64,000 bases of DNA from an uncultured Oscillospiraceae bacterium (GTDB lineage: Bacteria > Bacillota > Clostridia > Oscillospirales > Acutalibacteraceae), in assembly GCA_910587835.1 (NCBI GenBank), contig CAJUNQ010000063.1, forward strand, positions 1-64,000. Reading direction: 5' to 3'. The stretch's first letter is position 1; each line of letters begins with the position of its first letter. The notes under the pieces were generated by a model. It had not been told where the DNA came from and searched no databases. It worked only from the letters and a program-made list of their open reading frames with translations. Below, one piece after another: positions 1 to 8,136 of this stretch. The translations under genes and the position numbers were made by a program.

Positions 1-12
1 ACGGAATTTTGA

Positions 13-98
13 CCAGAAGCGGTCAGCTTCAAGGAGAAAACCGCAAGGAATACTTGCGTATTACGAGGATTTTCGACGCAGAAGATGGCTGCTTCTGG
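13..98. repeat. Dispersed structured repeat, copy R1
   Basis: The arms CCAGAAGC (13-20) and GCTTCTGG (91-98) are perfectly complementary. They enclose a core of the form CAAGGAGAAAACCGCAAGG ... GAGGATTTTCGACGCAGAAG. The same core, with different but still self-complementary arms, occurs at 59018-59102. More diverged versions lie at 14401-14478 and 63868-63959. The 22 bases at 91-112 also recur exactly, inverted, at 58863-58884. No ORF here is credible. It looks like a non-autonomous mobile repeat or a structured RNA element. Confidence 0.7.
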
Positions 99-112
99 GT
101 AAAAAGACGGCG

Positions 113-299
113 TTTTCGATTTTTCAAACAAGCCCTAATCTCTGACAATCCGGCAAGCCAAAGCCATGCGCTCCGGCAGAAAACCGCAAGTCAATCCCGC
201 TCAAGGAGCGCAGGCCAGTCTCAGCGGGACACTGCCTTGACCCGGCCCCGGTCAAAACCGGCCATGTCCCCCCAATACACAAACGCTTATATGGACGCC
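113..299. other. Gene-less stretch downstream of the GH18 gene
   Basis: No supportable coding region. There is a hairpin with arms GGCC(C)CGGT / ACCGG(C)C around 243-267 that could end transcription of the minus-strand GH18 gene, but it has no clear T tract. A CCCGCT/AGCGGG pair lies near 200-230. The open frame running through here on the plus strand is the antisense shadow of GH18. Confidence 0.4.
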
Positions 300-1304
300 C
301 TAGTCCCCCAGTTCCCTGCCAATCACCTTTACCAGCTCATGGGTGGTGTCGCAGCCGTGCTCCCAGTACATAATACCCAGCAGCCCGGCCTCCTTCACAT
401 AACGGCATTTCAGGGCAATGGCCTCCGGGGTCTCATAGCTGACAAAGCTGCTGCCGTTCCACAAATACGCCGCCTGAGCCTCCTCGTCCCAATACTGGGC
501 GTACCCATTTTGCGCCATAAAGCTCTCGGTAATGTCGCTATACCGCAGGCCGCCCTCGCCGCCGGTCTGGGCAGGCTGGCAGAGGCCGTGGTTTTTGTCC
601 TCCACCCCAGACCATTTCCTGGCATAAAAGGCCGCGCCAATCACCAGCTTTTCCAGGGGAACCCCCGCCCTGTGGAACATCTCTACCATGTCCACCGTGT
701 TCAGGCCGCTGCCGTCCCCCTTGCCGGCCCGCAGGGCCGCATGGTGCCCTGCCTGACGGGTAAAGCCGCTGCGCATGTCATAGGTCATAATCTGCACATA
801 GTCTACCAGGCGGGCCACCTTTTCCATTTCCGTGTCCCGCACAAAATATTCCCCGGCCCCTGCGGCAATGGACAGGCTGCGGGGGCCCAGCTGATCTCGC
901 AGCGCCTGAAGCAGCAGGGTAAAATTCTCTCTGTCCCGGGGGTCCCAGTCAATGCCCGCCTGGCCGCTGCAGGGGTATTCCCAGTCAATATCAATGCCGT
1001 CCAGCCCATACCGCTGGACCGCTTCCAGGCAGGACCGGGCAAAGGCCTCCCGGCCCTGTGCGGTCATGGCCATGGCTGAAAAGCCCCCCGCCCCCCAGCC
1101 GCCTACCGAGAGAACAATTCGAATCTCCGGCTTCCAGGCCCGAAAGGTCTCAATCAGAGAGAGGTTGGTCAGCTGGCTCATGTCCAACAGGCCGTCCTTC
1201 ACCAGCCCAAAGGCCAGGTTGATGTGGGTCAGACATTGCAGGTCCTCTTTGGTGAACAGGGGAAGCCCCTCGTTCATGGCATAAGCCAGCGCGTATTTTT
1301 TCAT
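300..1304 (-). CDS. Glycoside hydrolase family 18 protein
   Basis: 334-residue single-domain GH18 (TIM-barrel) hydrolase, expected to cleave beta-1,4-linked N-acetylglucosamine polymers such as chitin or peptidoglycan glycan. The family signature DxxDxDxE is intact as LDGIDIDWEYP, with catalytic Glu near residue 109. The substrate-strand motif SVGGW lies at 66-70 and MTYD near 175. There is no signal peptide, LysM or carbohydrate-binding domain, so the protein looks cytoplasmic or is released by lysis. The ATG start follows AGAAGGGATGG. A promoter lies at 1362-1390. The next gene upstream on the same strand is ypeB, so a role in spore cortex or wall turnover is possible, but the DxDxE signature is more chitinase-like than SleL-like. 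Confidence 0.88.
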   Translation of the reverse strand: MKKYALAYAMNEGLPLFTKEDLQCLTHINLAFGLVKDGLLDMSQLTNLSLIETFRAWKPEIRIVLSVGGWGAGGFSAMAMTAQGREAFARSCLEAVQRYGLDGIDIDWEYPCSGQAGIDWDPRDRENFTLLLQALRDQLGPRSLSIAAGAGEYFVRDTEMEKVARLVDYVQIMTYDMRSGFTRQAGHHAALRAGKGDGSGLNTVDMVEMFHRAGVPLEKLVIGAAFYARKWSGVEDKNHGLCQPAQTGGEGGLRYSDITESFMAQNGYAQYWDEEAQAAYLWNGSSFVSYETPEAIALKCRYVKEAGLLGIMYWEHGCDTTHELVKVIGRELGD

Positions 1305-1361
1305 TTATATCCATCCCTTCTGTTTTGTCGGACCGGCAGGGCACACTCCCCGCCTCCAAAC

Positions 1362-1390
1362 AGTATAGCAAAGAATGAAAAAAGGTTCAA
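1362..1390 (-). promoter_or_regulatory. Sigma-A type promoter for the GH18 gene
   Basis: On the minus strand TTGAAC (1390-1385), a 17-base spacer and TATACT (1367-1362) lie about 58 bases upstream of the GH18 ATG. It is one of the few consensus-like promoters in this GC-rich region. Confidence 0.7.
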
Positions 1391-1493
1391 GCAAAGAAAG
1401 CGCTGCCTGGGCAGAACCAAAAGTGAGCTTCTCCAATCCCGCTTCAGCTGTTCCCAGTACACCCCGAGCCCCTTCCTCCCGACATCCCTTCCC

Positions 1494-1536
1494 AAAGCAG
1501 CGGGACACCGGGGGCTCCCCCCTGTGTCCCGCTTTT
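1494..1536. terminator. Hairpin terminator between ypeB and GH18
   Basis: GCGGGACAC-GGGGG pairs with CCCCC-GTGTCCCGC, a strong GC stem with a very short loop, followed on the plus strand by TTTT and on the minus strand by CTGCTTT. It sits between the end of ypeB (minus) and the GH18 promoter. The rest of 1305-1676 shows nothing else beyond that promoter. Confidence 0.6.
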
Positions 1537-1676
1537 GACATTGGTTCACGGGCAGCAAGACACGAAAAGCCTGGCATCCCGCCCTGTTGACCCTGCATCG
1601 CCGTAGGCCCCCTACACCCCCGCCGCTTCCGACAGCAGCCCTGGCCAGGGAGCCCTCCTTTTCTTTATAAAATATA

Positions 1677-3026
1677 TTATATGGTCAGCACACCGTGCTC
1701 GTCTCTCTGCACCAGATAGAGCTGTTCTTCCATCCCTGTCCAGGCATTGATATAGCTCAGCACCTCTGTCCCGTCCGACGCGGTACAGTGCAGCTCCCAG
1801 CACAGCACCTCGTCCAGCCCCGGGGTGGGAATCACCGCCAGCCTGGCCCCGTCCGCCTGCAGGGCAGGGCTGAGGGCCTTCCGGGCCTCCTCCTCTGTCA
1901 CCGCAGGGGGAGAAATCCGCCGGTCCTGGTGGTTCATAAGAAAGCCGGTGCAGTCCAGCTCCACAGCGCCGCCCTGGCCCAGCTCAACCACTACCTTCAC
2001 CAGGTCCGGGTAGCACAGGGCGGTTTCCTCCCCCACCGAGACGCTGGTGTGAAAGTTGATGGCGCACAGCCCATCGCTGAGAATATAATAGCTCTCCGTC
2101 ATAGGCGGCAGGTCCAGCCGGGCCAGATACGCCTTTGCCGCCTCCAACGCCTGGGCATACCCCATGCGGGGGCTGTCCACGGTGGCAGACCGGCGGTAGT
2201 AGGCAGGCTCGCCCCCCACCTTTGTGATATTCACCATAGACCCGTCCCAGGTAAAGGACCACACCCCCAGCTGTCCCCCGCCCTCTCCGGCAAAGGCAAG
2301 CTCCTCCTGGGGGCAGTCGAGAAACCGGGCGGCAAGAGTCGCGGCCTCCTCCTGGGTAACAGGCTCCCGGTTTTGCAGGCCGGCAGGCTCCCGGCGGGAA
2401 ATATGGTCAGAGAAGGGCCCGTCGTAGAGAAGGGTGGGGAAAGAGGCGAACTCCTCCGCCACCTGGTCCAGGTCGTCGTCCAGCAGGGCCAGCTCCTCCA
2501 CCTCCCCCACATTGTTCAGCAGACTGACCGTGTTTACCACCCCGGCCTGCTCCGCTGTCAGCCGGGCCTGCAGCTGGGTAAGGGCCCCGGTCAGCTTGCC
2601 CGCATACTCCCGCAAAGCGGCCAGCCCCTGCAGGTCGGCCTTTTCCAGGGTCCCGCCAGAGAGGGTCTTGCGGCTGAGCGCCAGGGCATAGTCCCCCACC
2701 TGAGAGAGAAACCGGCTCACCCGCTCGCTGCGCTCCTGGGTAAAGGGGAGGGATGCCATGGCCGCCTTGGCCCCGCCGCTCTGCTCCAGCAGCTGGGCGG
2801 CCACCGCGCTCTGCATGGGGGCAGTGCCGGCAAACATGGCCTTGTGCAGCGTCGACTGCATCCCCGAGACATAATCCGTCAGGTCTCCCAAAGCCCGGCG
2901 GTAGACATATTCCAGGCGGGTCTCCGCGTTCTGGCGGCTGAGAGAGGCGTCCAACCAGAAACCGGCGGTCAGGGTAAGCGCGGCCAGAGAGAAGGCCCAA
3001 AGGCGAATTTTCGTTGTTTTCTTCAT
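1677..3026 (-). CDS. ypeB: Germination protein YpeB
   Basis: 449 residues. One N-terminal membrane anchor (about residues 8-25) is followed by a helical region and C-terminal PepSY-like repeats. YpeB-typical segments include DYALALSRKT, LYDGPFSDHI, TGFLMNH and INAWTGMEEQ. In Bacillus, YpeB sits in the spore inner membrane or cortex and protects and localises the cortex-lytic enzyme SleB; the two are mutually dependent. No sleB is adjacent here. An in-frame ATG four codons upstream (3038) is possible, but AGGA lies at a usable distance only from the ATG at 3026. Its presence implies an endospore former. Confidence 0.9.
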   Translation of the reverse strand: MKKTTKIRLWAFSLAALTLTAGFWLDASLSRQNAETRLEYVYRRALGDLTDYVSGMQSTLHKAMFAGTAPMQSAVAAQLLEQSGGAKAAMASLPFTQERSERVSRFLSQVGDYALALSRKTLSGGTLEKADLQGLAALREYAGKLTGALTQLQARLTAEQAGVVNTVSLLNNVGEVEELALLDDDLDQVAEEFASFPTLLYDGPFSDHISRREPAGLQNREPVTQEEAATLAARFLDCPQEELAFAGEGGGQLGVWSFTWDGSMVNITKVGGEPAYYRRSATVDSPRMGYAQALEAAKAYLARLDLPPMTESYYILSDGLCAINFHTSVSVGEETALCYPDLVKVVVELGQGGAVELDCTGFLMNHQDRRISPPAVTEEEARKALSPALQADGARLAVIPTPGLDEVLCWELHCTASDGTEVLSYINAWTGMEEQLYLVQRDEHGVLTI

Positions 3027-3111
3027 GGGTCGGCACATCCTGTCTCTTCGATGATTTTGTGGAATATTGTGGCGCGCAAAGTCTCAAACATGCGCAGAGA
3101 GAGAATTTTTT

Positions 3112-3140
3112 TTGACGGGCGGGGCTGGTTATGGTATACT
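3112..3140 (+). promoter_or_regulatory. Promoter of the kinase-ruvCA operon
   Basis: TTGACG (3112-3117), a 17-base spacer and TATACT (3135-3140) lie about 54 bases before the ATG at 3194. It lies in the divergent gap to ypeB. No LexA-like GAAC-N4-GTTC box was seen around it, although ruv genes are often in the SOS regulon. Confidence 0.75.
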
Positions 3141-3193
3141 ATAAAGATGAAGCTTGGCGGCGGTGGGGCGCGCGCCCAGGAGAGGAGACGCTT

Positions 3194-3739
3194 ATGGGAA
3201 CAGGAATCTTGTTGTGCGGCCTGAACGGCGCAGGAAAAAGCACCCTGGGCAAAGCTCTGGCTGATAAGCTGAGCTTTCACTATATCGACAACGAAGAGCT
3301 GTACTTCCCCAAAAATGACCCCGCATATCTCTACGCAGTCCAGCGGGACCGGGAGGAGGTAGAACGCCTCCTTTTGGAGGAAACCGCAGATCACCCGGAC
3401 TTCGTGTTCACGTCCGTGAAAGGGGACTACAGCGAGGCTGTGCGCGCCCGGTTCCAGTACGCGGTATGGGTCGATGCGCCCCGGGAGCTGCGGCTCCGGC
3501 GGGTCAGAGAACGGTCCTATCAGAAATTTGGGGACAGAATGCTGCCCGGCGGCGAACTGTATGAGCAGGAGGAGGCTTTCTTCCGGTTCGTCAGCGGCAG
3601 GGCGGAGGATACCGTGGAAAAATGGCTGCGGTTCTTCTCAGGACCTGTTCTGCGGGTAGACGGGCGGGAGCCTGTGGAGAAAAGCGTGGAGCGGATTCAG
3701 GCCTGGATATGGCCCGAAGGCGCGGCTCCGGCGAGGTGA
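3194..3739 (+). CDS. AAA_33-type P-loop kinase-like protein
   Basis: 181 residues. A Walker A motif GLNGAGKST lies at about residues 9-17, followed by an acidic segment like those of shikimate/gluconate kinase-type small-molecule kinases, and a lid with several Arg (RLRRVRERSYQ). It probably phosphorylates a small molecule; the substrate is not deducible. The frame is open from 3131, but AGGAGAGGAG just upstream of the ATG at 3194 and the P-loop position fix the start there. The gene leads into ruvC with a 4-base gap, so it is the first gene of the ruvCA transcript. Confidence 0.65.
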   Translation: MGTGILLCGLNGAGKSTLGKALADKLSFHYIDNEELYFPKNDPAYLYAVQRDREEVERLLLEETADHPDFVFTSVKGDYSEAVRARFQYAVWVDAPRELRLRRVRERSYQKFGDRMLPGGELYEQEEAFFRFVSGRAEDTVEKWLRFFSGPVLRVDGREPVEKSVERIQAWIWPEGAAPAR

Positions 3740-3743
3740 GGGT

Positions 3744-4247
3744 ATGCGCATTTTAGGGATTGACCCCGGCTACGCCATTGTGGGCTATGGGGTAGTTGAA
3801 GCGTATAATGCCAGCTACCGGCCCTTGGAGTACGGCGCGGTGACCACCCAGGCGGGGGTGGACTTCGGCCTGCGGCTCAAGGAAATCTATGAGGGCATGA
3901 CCGAGCTTTTAGGGACGTTCCGGCCCCAGGCCGCAGCGGTGGAAAAGCTGTTCTTCATCAACAACAAAACCACAGGCATCGGGGTGGCAGAGGCCCGGGG
4001 TGTCATTCTTCTGGCCCTGGCCCAGGCAGGGGTGCCCCTGTTCGAGTATACCCCCATGCAGGTAAAGCAGGCTGTCACCGGCTATGGCAAGGCCCAAAAG
4101 CACCAGGTACAGGAGATGACCCGACGGCTGCTGGGCCTGCCGGAAATCCCCAGGCCCGACGATGCGGCAGACGCGCTGGCCATGGCCATCTGCCACGGGC
4201 AGGCGGCGGGGTCTCCCTTGCGCCGGGGACTGCTGGACAGAATATGA
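3744..4247 (+). CDS. ruvC: Crossover junction endodeoxyribonuclease RuvC
   Basis: 167 residues, full length. Resolves Holliday junctions together with RuvAB. The acidic catalytic set is intact: Asp7 in GIDPG, Glu67 in VEKLFF, and Asp140/Asp143 in RPDDAADALA, spaced as in the RNase H fold of RuvC. The ATG follows GAGGTGAGGGT. ruvA follows after 33 bases; ruvB is displaced by about 4 kb. Confidence 0.96.
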   Translation: MRILGIDPGYAIVGYGVVEAYNASYRPLEYGAVTTQAGVDFGLRLKEIYEGMTELLGTFRPQAAAVEKLFFINNKTTGIGVAEARGVILLALAQAGVPLFEYTPMQVKQAVTGYGKAQKHQVQEMTRRLLGLPEIPRPDDAADALAMAICHGQAAGSPLRRGLLDRI

Positions 4248-4280
4248 CCTGAAAGGGTCGGCAAAAACGGAGGAATTTCG

Positions 4281-4883
4281 GTGTTTTACAGTCTGACTGG
4301 AAAGCTGGCTCACACAGAGCCCGGCATGGCGGTAATCGACGTGGGGGGCGTGGCCTTTCGCTGCGCGGTCTCCATGGGCACCCTGCGGGCCCTGCCCCGC
4401 ACCGGAGAGGAGGCCACGCTGTATACCTATCTTAATGTGCGCGAGGACGCGCTGGACCTGTACGGCTTCTGCACCCAGCTGGAGCTGAACTGCTACAAGC
4501 TGCTCACCGCCATCAGTGGGGTAGGGCCCAAGGCGGCGTTGTCCATCCTCTCCGAGCTGAGTCCCGAGGACGTGGCCCTGTCGGCAGCGGCAGGGGACGC
4601 GAAGCGGTTCACCCGGGCCAATGGGGTGGGGGTCAAGCTGGCCCAGCGCATTGTGCTGGAGCTGAAGGACAAGGTGAAGGGCCTGAGCTTTGACAGCAGC
4701 GGCTGGGAGAGCGTAGAGCCCGGAGGGCCCTCTGCCGCCGGAAACGCGGCCCAGGCCGCAGAGGCATTGGTGACGCTGGGCTATACGCCCTCCGAGGCTG
4801 CTGCGGCGGTAGGCAGGCTGGACAGCCAGCTGCCCGCCGAGGAGCTGATCCGGCTGGCGTTGAAATCATTTGGAAGCAAATAA
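4281..4883 (+). CDS. ruvA: Holliday junction branch migration protein RuvA
   Basis: 200 residues with the usual three domains: an N-terminal OB fold (FYSLTGKLAHTEPGMAVIDV), paired helix-hairpin-helix motifs around GVGPKAALSIL and GVGVKLAQRI, and a C-terminal RuvB-contacting three-helix domain starting near residue 150. It binds four-way junctions as a tetramer and recruits RuvB. The start is GTG at 4281, preceded by CGGAGGAATTTCG. Confidence 0.96.
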   Translation: MFYSLTGKLAHTEPGMAVIDVGGVAFRCAVSMGTLRALPRTGEEATLYTYLNVREDALDLYGFCTQLELNCYKLLTAISGVGPKAALSILSELSPEDVALSAAAGDAKRFTRANGVGVKLAQRIVLELKDKVKGLSFDSSGWESVEPGGPSAAGNAAQAAEALVTLGYTPSEAAAAVGRLDSQLPAEELIRLALKSFGSK

Positions 4884-4895
4884 GGAGGTGTCCCT

Positions 4896-5120
4896 GTGAA
4901 GGAGAAGGTCCAAAAGGCAGTCAAGGCGGTGCTGGGCCTGGCCCTGGGCGTGTTTGTGGGGCGTTCCCTGTGGCTGTGGCAGGACGTGATATCCCACCCG
5001 GAGCTGTACGCAGCCAACTCAGCGCCCTGGTACACGCCGCTGCTGTTAGAGGGGGGCATTCTCCTGGGGCTGTTCCTGACCGGCGGCCTGGTATGGTGGC
5101 TGACAGGCCGGAAGAAGTAG
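4896..5120 (+). CDS. Small two-helix membrane protein
   Basis: 74 residues, GTG start eight bases after AAGGAGG. Two hydrophobic helices are visible (about 10-27 and 47-67) around a short polar loop with tryptophans; the C-terminus is GRKK. It follows ruvA by 12 bases and so is co-transcribed. No family recognised. Confidence 0.6.
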   Translation: MKEKVQKAVKAVLGLALGVFVGRSLWLWQDVISHPELYAANSAPWYTPLLLEGGILLGLFLTGGLVWWLTGRKK

Positions 5121-5332
5121 AAGAAAGCAAAAATTCTTGAAGATTCCGGCTTCATCAAAGAGGAAGCCGGCCACCGGAGGCTAGCTTGCCCTTCCTCCAC
5201 TGCCTCATACAATACTCAAATCCACTCCCCCTCGCTGTCTCAAGCTCCAAATCCATCCAAGTCCACAAAAGCCATAAAAAGAAAATTCATCATCAACCGG
5301 CGGAGAATCCCCCGCCCAGGAGGTTATGCGAT
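5121..5332 (+). other. Intergenic leader with a block shared with 23.7-24.2 kb
   Basis: Contains a hairpin (CCGGCTTC ... GGAAGCCGG, about 5146-5170) and two blocks resembling the leader of the DUF5711 gene: TCTTGAAGATTC plus CCGGAGGC with CTTGCCCTT (5135-5192, compare 23747-23790), and CATACAATAC followed by CTCAAGCTCC/ATCCA-GTCCACAAAAGCC (5206-5275, compare 24127-24190). No ORF is supportable, although the frame of the next gene stays open upstream to 5186. Confidence 0.45.
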
Positions 5333-5947
5333 ATGCCCAGTAATGACAACGCCCACGCCATCCGGCTGTATAACGCGCTGCTGGCTCTGGGGGGCGGCGG
5401 CGCGGCAGAGGAGCTGGCCCAGCAGCATCCCCTGTCCAAGTCTGCGGATGACCTAAAAAAATACCAGTGGGCCCTGGCCGTGTGCCGTTATCTGGAAGAA
5501 CACTACAGCGAAAAAACCATTGCGGCCATTCGCGCCCGGTGCTACTGCGAGGACAGCGCCGCCCTGGCCAACCGGATGCGTAGCTATCTGAACCAGGTGG
5601 GGGGCGACCTGAATGAGTTCGCCCGGCTGCACAACTGGAAGGAGAAGAACGCGAAAATCGAGGTAATCAAGGGAGGCCTGCTCTACTGCTACCCCGAGTG
5701 CTACTGCTCCTGCCTCAAGGGGGCAGAGGGCCCTGCCCCCAAAGCCTGGTGCTACTGCACCCTGGGGCACGCCCGCAAGCTGTTCAGCCAGGTGTTCGGC
5801 CCCCACATTGAGGCCGAGCTATGGGAGACCATAAAAAGCGGAGGCAAACGGTGCGTGGTCTTTGTGGAGCTGAAGCCCAGCCCCAAGCCCCCGGCAAAGA
5901 AATGGTTCGGCCGCAAAAAGCCGGAGAAGAAGCAGGAGGCCCTGTGA
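5333..5947 (+). CDS. Cysteine-rich DUF6144-like protein
   Basis: 204 residues, start chosen at the ATG behind CCCAGGAGG (5317-5323). The N-terminal half is helical. The C-terminal half has a cluster of CY/CYC pairs (CYPECYCSC, WCYCTLG) followed by HARKLFSQVFG and a terminal GGKRCVVFVEL strand. The layout recalls DUF6144 and L-2-amino-thiazoline-4-carboxylate hydrolase-like proteins. The cysteines suggest metal binding. The tail is Lys/Pro-rich. It overlaps the next gene by 4 bases (GTGA), so the two are translationally coupled. Function unknown; the family assignment is from memory. Confidence 0.55.
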   Translation: MPSNDNAHAIRLYNALLALGGGGAAEELAQQHPLSKSADDLKKYQWALAVCRYLEEHYSEKTIAAIRARCYCEDSAALANRMRSYLNQVGGDLNEFARLHNWKEKNAKIEVIKGGLLYCYPECYCSCLKGAEGPAPKAWCYCTLGHARKLFSQVFGPHIEAELWETIKSGGKRCVVFVELKPSPKPPAKKWFGRKKPEKKQEAL

Positions 5948-6594
5948 GAATCGCGGTGATGCAGGCCTCGTCCCAGAAGGAGAAAAATCCGCTGCTGTAC
6001 CAGTGCACCCTTCGGGCCGTGGAAAACCAGGGCCACGAGGTGGCGAACCTCGGAGTCTTCCCCCAGGAGGAGGAGACGTATTCTTATATTGAGACCGCGC
6101 TGCTGGCAAGCCTGCTGCTCTCTTGCAAGGCGGCAGACTTTGTGGTCACAGGCTGCTCCTCAGGCCAGGGGATGATGCTGGCCTGCAACAGCCTGCCAGG
6201 GGTGCTGTGCGGCTATGTGCCCACCCCTCAGGACGCTTTCCTGTTCGGCCGGATCAACGGGGGCAACGCCGCCTCCCTGCCCTTGGGGCTGGGCTTTGGC
6301 TGGTGCGGAGAGCTGAATTTGCAGCTGACTCTGAACCAACTGTTTGCCGGAGACTTTGGCACAGGCTACCCGCCAGAGGACGCGGCGCGCAAGCAACAGG
6401 ATGCCATGTTACTGAAGAAGCTGAACACAGTCACCAAAAGAAGCATGGAGCAGTGCCTTGCTCAATATCCCCAGGACCTGGTGGCGCGGGCCCTGAGCAG
6501 ACAGAATGTGACCCCGTACCTGTTAAAATATGGAAACGCCTGGATAAAAGAGATAATCCGCCCGCAGGGGCTGGGAAAGGGGCTGGAAGGATGA
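5944..6594 (+). CDS. RpiB/LacA/LacB-family sugar-phosphate isomerase-like protein
   Basis: 216 residues, GTG start with CAGGAGGCCCT in front. The fold signature matches the RpiB group: RIAVMQASSQKEKNP at the N-terminus, GHEVANLGVF, and the conserved TGCSSGQGMMLACNSLPGVLCGY segment, where RpiB has its catalytic Cys, plus INGGNAASL. Members interconvert ribose-5-P/ribulose-5-P or galactose-6-P/tagatose-6-P. It is longer than classical RpiB (about 150 residues), so this is a divergent relative whose substrate is uncertain. Confidence 0.7.
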   Translation: MRIAVMQASSQKEKNPLLYQCTLRAVENQGHEVANLGVFPQEEETYSYIETALLASLLLSCKAADFVVTGCSSGQGMMLACNSLPGVLCGYVPTPQDAFLFGRINGGNAASLPLGLGFGWCGELNLQLTLNQLFAGDFGTGYPPEDAARKQQDAMLLKKLNTVTKRSMEQCLAQYPQDLVARALSRQNVTPYLLKYGNAWIKEIIRPQGLGKGLEG

Positions 6595-6999
6595 AAGCAG
6601 CGGGCTTGTTTGTCAGCTGGCCTTGTGCGGACTGGGCTGCGCGCTTCTGGCCGCAGCCGTCATCATTGCCGCGGTCTCCGCCCGCAAAAGGCGGTGCTGC
6701 ACGGCCAACGCCATAGCCCTTGTGACCGGACTTCAGGCAAAGCGGTATGAAGGGGACGAGGGCACCCGGTGTATGAGTATCAGGTGAACGGCGTTCGGTA
6801 CAAGGGGACAGGGGCCTCCCTTGCCGGCAGAATCCCCCAGGTCCATAGCCAGATTTATATTCTGTATGACCCTGCCCACCCGGAGCGGTCCTGCATCCCA
6901 GAGTCCGACGCCAGGGCCTCCCGCATCGCCGGCGGTGTGCTGGGGGCTGTGGGAGCGGCTGCGCTTCTGGCGGGAATCGGTATCGGGCTGTTCTGGTGA
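6591..6999 (+). pseudogene. Frameshifted DUF3592-like small membrane protein
   Basis: Three frames each hold part of one protein. The ATG at 6591 (ATGA overlap with the previous gene) gives MKAAG; the frame starting at 6602 gives a clean hydrophobic helix (CGLGCALLAAAVIIAAVSA) and RKRRCCTANAIAL; after about 6760 the frame of 6769 gives the VYEYQVNGVRYKG strand and a second helix ending GIGIGLFW. Joined, they give a two-helix protein like DUF3592. Two one-base shifts are needed, near 6602 and 6760. Either the gene is broken or the assembly has indels here. Confidence 0.6.
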
Positions 7000-7039
7000 G
7001 AAGGCCCCAGGAGAACAGCATAAAAAGGAGGCGGTCTGG

Positions 7040-7477
7040 ATGATCCGGCTGGCAGAGCCCCGGGACGCGGCTGCGCTGTGTGCGCTTAACGACCATTTCA
7101 ACAGTCCCGGCAGCGGTTGGGGGGCTGCGGACATGGAGACGGTTTTGGCCCGCAACCCCCAGGAGGTGGTCGTGGTGGCCCAGGTGGACGGCGAACTGGC
7201 AGGCTTTGTGTGTATACAGCTCAAACGCTCCTTCTGCTACCGGGAGGCCGGGGCTGAGGTCACCGAGGTCTTTGTGGAAAAGGCTTACCGGCGCAGGGGC
7301 CTGGCCCGGGCCATGCTGGCCTTTGCCGAGGCCCACTGCAAAAGGAACCATGGGGTCCGCAGCCTTGCGCTGCTGACAGGCAGGGACAACGCCCCCGCCC
7401 GGTCTCTGTACCAGGGGCTGGGCTATCAAGAGGATGGGGAGGTCCATCTGGTAAAGGAGCAGGAGGACGCAGAATGA
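7040..7477 (+). CDS. GNAT family N-acetyltransferase
   Basis: 145 residues. GNAT fold: MIRLAEPRDAAAL (strand 1 and helix 1), the VVVAQVDGELAGFVCIQL beta-hairpin, then VTEVFVEKAYRRRGLARAML, which contains the acetyl-CoA pyrophosphate loop (R/Q-x-x-G-x-A). The C-terminus GLGYQEDGEVHLVKE is typical of the family. The start is the ATG after AAAAGGAGGCGGTCTGG, not the longer open frame upstream. Acceptor unknown. It overlaps the next gene by 4 bases (ATGA). Confidence 0.85.
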   Translation: MIRLAEPRDAAALCALNDHFNSPGSGWGAADMETVLARNPQEVVVVAQVDGELAGFVCIQLKRSFCYREAGAEVTEVFVEKAYRRRGLARAMLAFAEAHCKRNHGVRSLALLTGRDNAPARSLYQGLGYQEDGEVHLVKEQEDAE

Positions 7478-8136
7478 GCATACAGATACAGAGCAATGTG
7501 CTGAAGCATCTGTTTCAGCAGGTCTATTTCATCAACGGAACCGCTTACGCAGGCAAGTCCACCATGGTAAAAATGCTGGCGGAGAAGCATGGGGGAATCT
7601 GCTGCGGCGAAAACTATCACGACTGCCTGATGGACGCCGTGGACACGGCCCACCAGCCCAATCTCTGCTATTTTCAGACCATGAGGGACTGGCAGGAGTT
7701 TGTGAACCGCACACCCCAGGCCTACAGCAGCTGGGTGGCGGGCTGCTCCCGCGAGGCCGAGGACCTGGAGCTGGTCCGGCTCATTCAGCTGGCAGAGGCG
7801 GGAAGAAAAATCTTTGTGGACACCAACCTCTCCGCGGAGACCCTGCGGGAGGTGTCAGACTACCAACGAGTAGCCATTCTGCTTGCGCCCCCAAGCCTTT
7901 CGGTCGAGCGCTTTTTTCAGCGGGAGGACCCGGAGAAGCAGTTTATTCTGAAGCAGATTCAGCAGGCGGCAGACCCGGAGAAGACCATGGAGAACTACCG
8001 GGCCTGCCTGGCCGCCATCAACAGCCCCGAGGCCTACCGGTCCTGGGAGGAGGCGGGCTTCTTCACCCTGGTGCGCAGCGAGGCCCGCACGCCCCAGCAG
8101 ACCCTGGCAGCCTTGGAGGAGCATTTCGGCCTGTAA
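7474..8136 (+). CDS. P-loop nucleoside/small-molecule kinase-like protein
   Basis: 220 residues. The P-loop GTAYAGKST lies at about residues 22-30, after the strand VYFING. A possible Walker B region is KIFVDTNLS near 113, and a basic lid (FFQREDPEKQF) follows. It resembles shikimate kinase-like or AAA_33 proteins common in Clostridia. It is coupled to the GNAT by ATGA overlap, which suggests linked modification chemistry, but no substrate can be named. Confidence 0.6.
   Translation: MSIQIQSNVLKHLFQQVYFINGTAYAGKSTMVKMLAEKHGGICCGENYHDCLMDAVDTAHQPNLCYFQTMRDWQEFVNRTPQAYSSWVAGCSREAEDLELVRLIQLAEAGRKIFVDTNLSAETLREVSDYQRVAILLAPPSLSVERFFQREDPEKQFILKQIQQAADPEKTMENYRACLAAINSPEAYRSWEEAGFFTLVRSEARTPQQTLAALEEHFGL

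Noticed and set aside
9..1079. 356-codon plus-strand frame at the window start
   Set aside because: Runs through repeat R1 and antisense to GH18; no protein-like features.
3040..3193. LexA box controlling the ruvCA operon
   Set aside because: Searched the divergent gap by eye for GAAC-N4-GTTC and found none.
1695..3224. 509-codon open frame on the plus strand opposite ypeB
   Set aside because: Antisense shadow of ypeB produced by GC-rich codon bias; no RBS, no recognisable domain.
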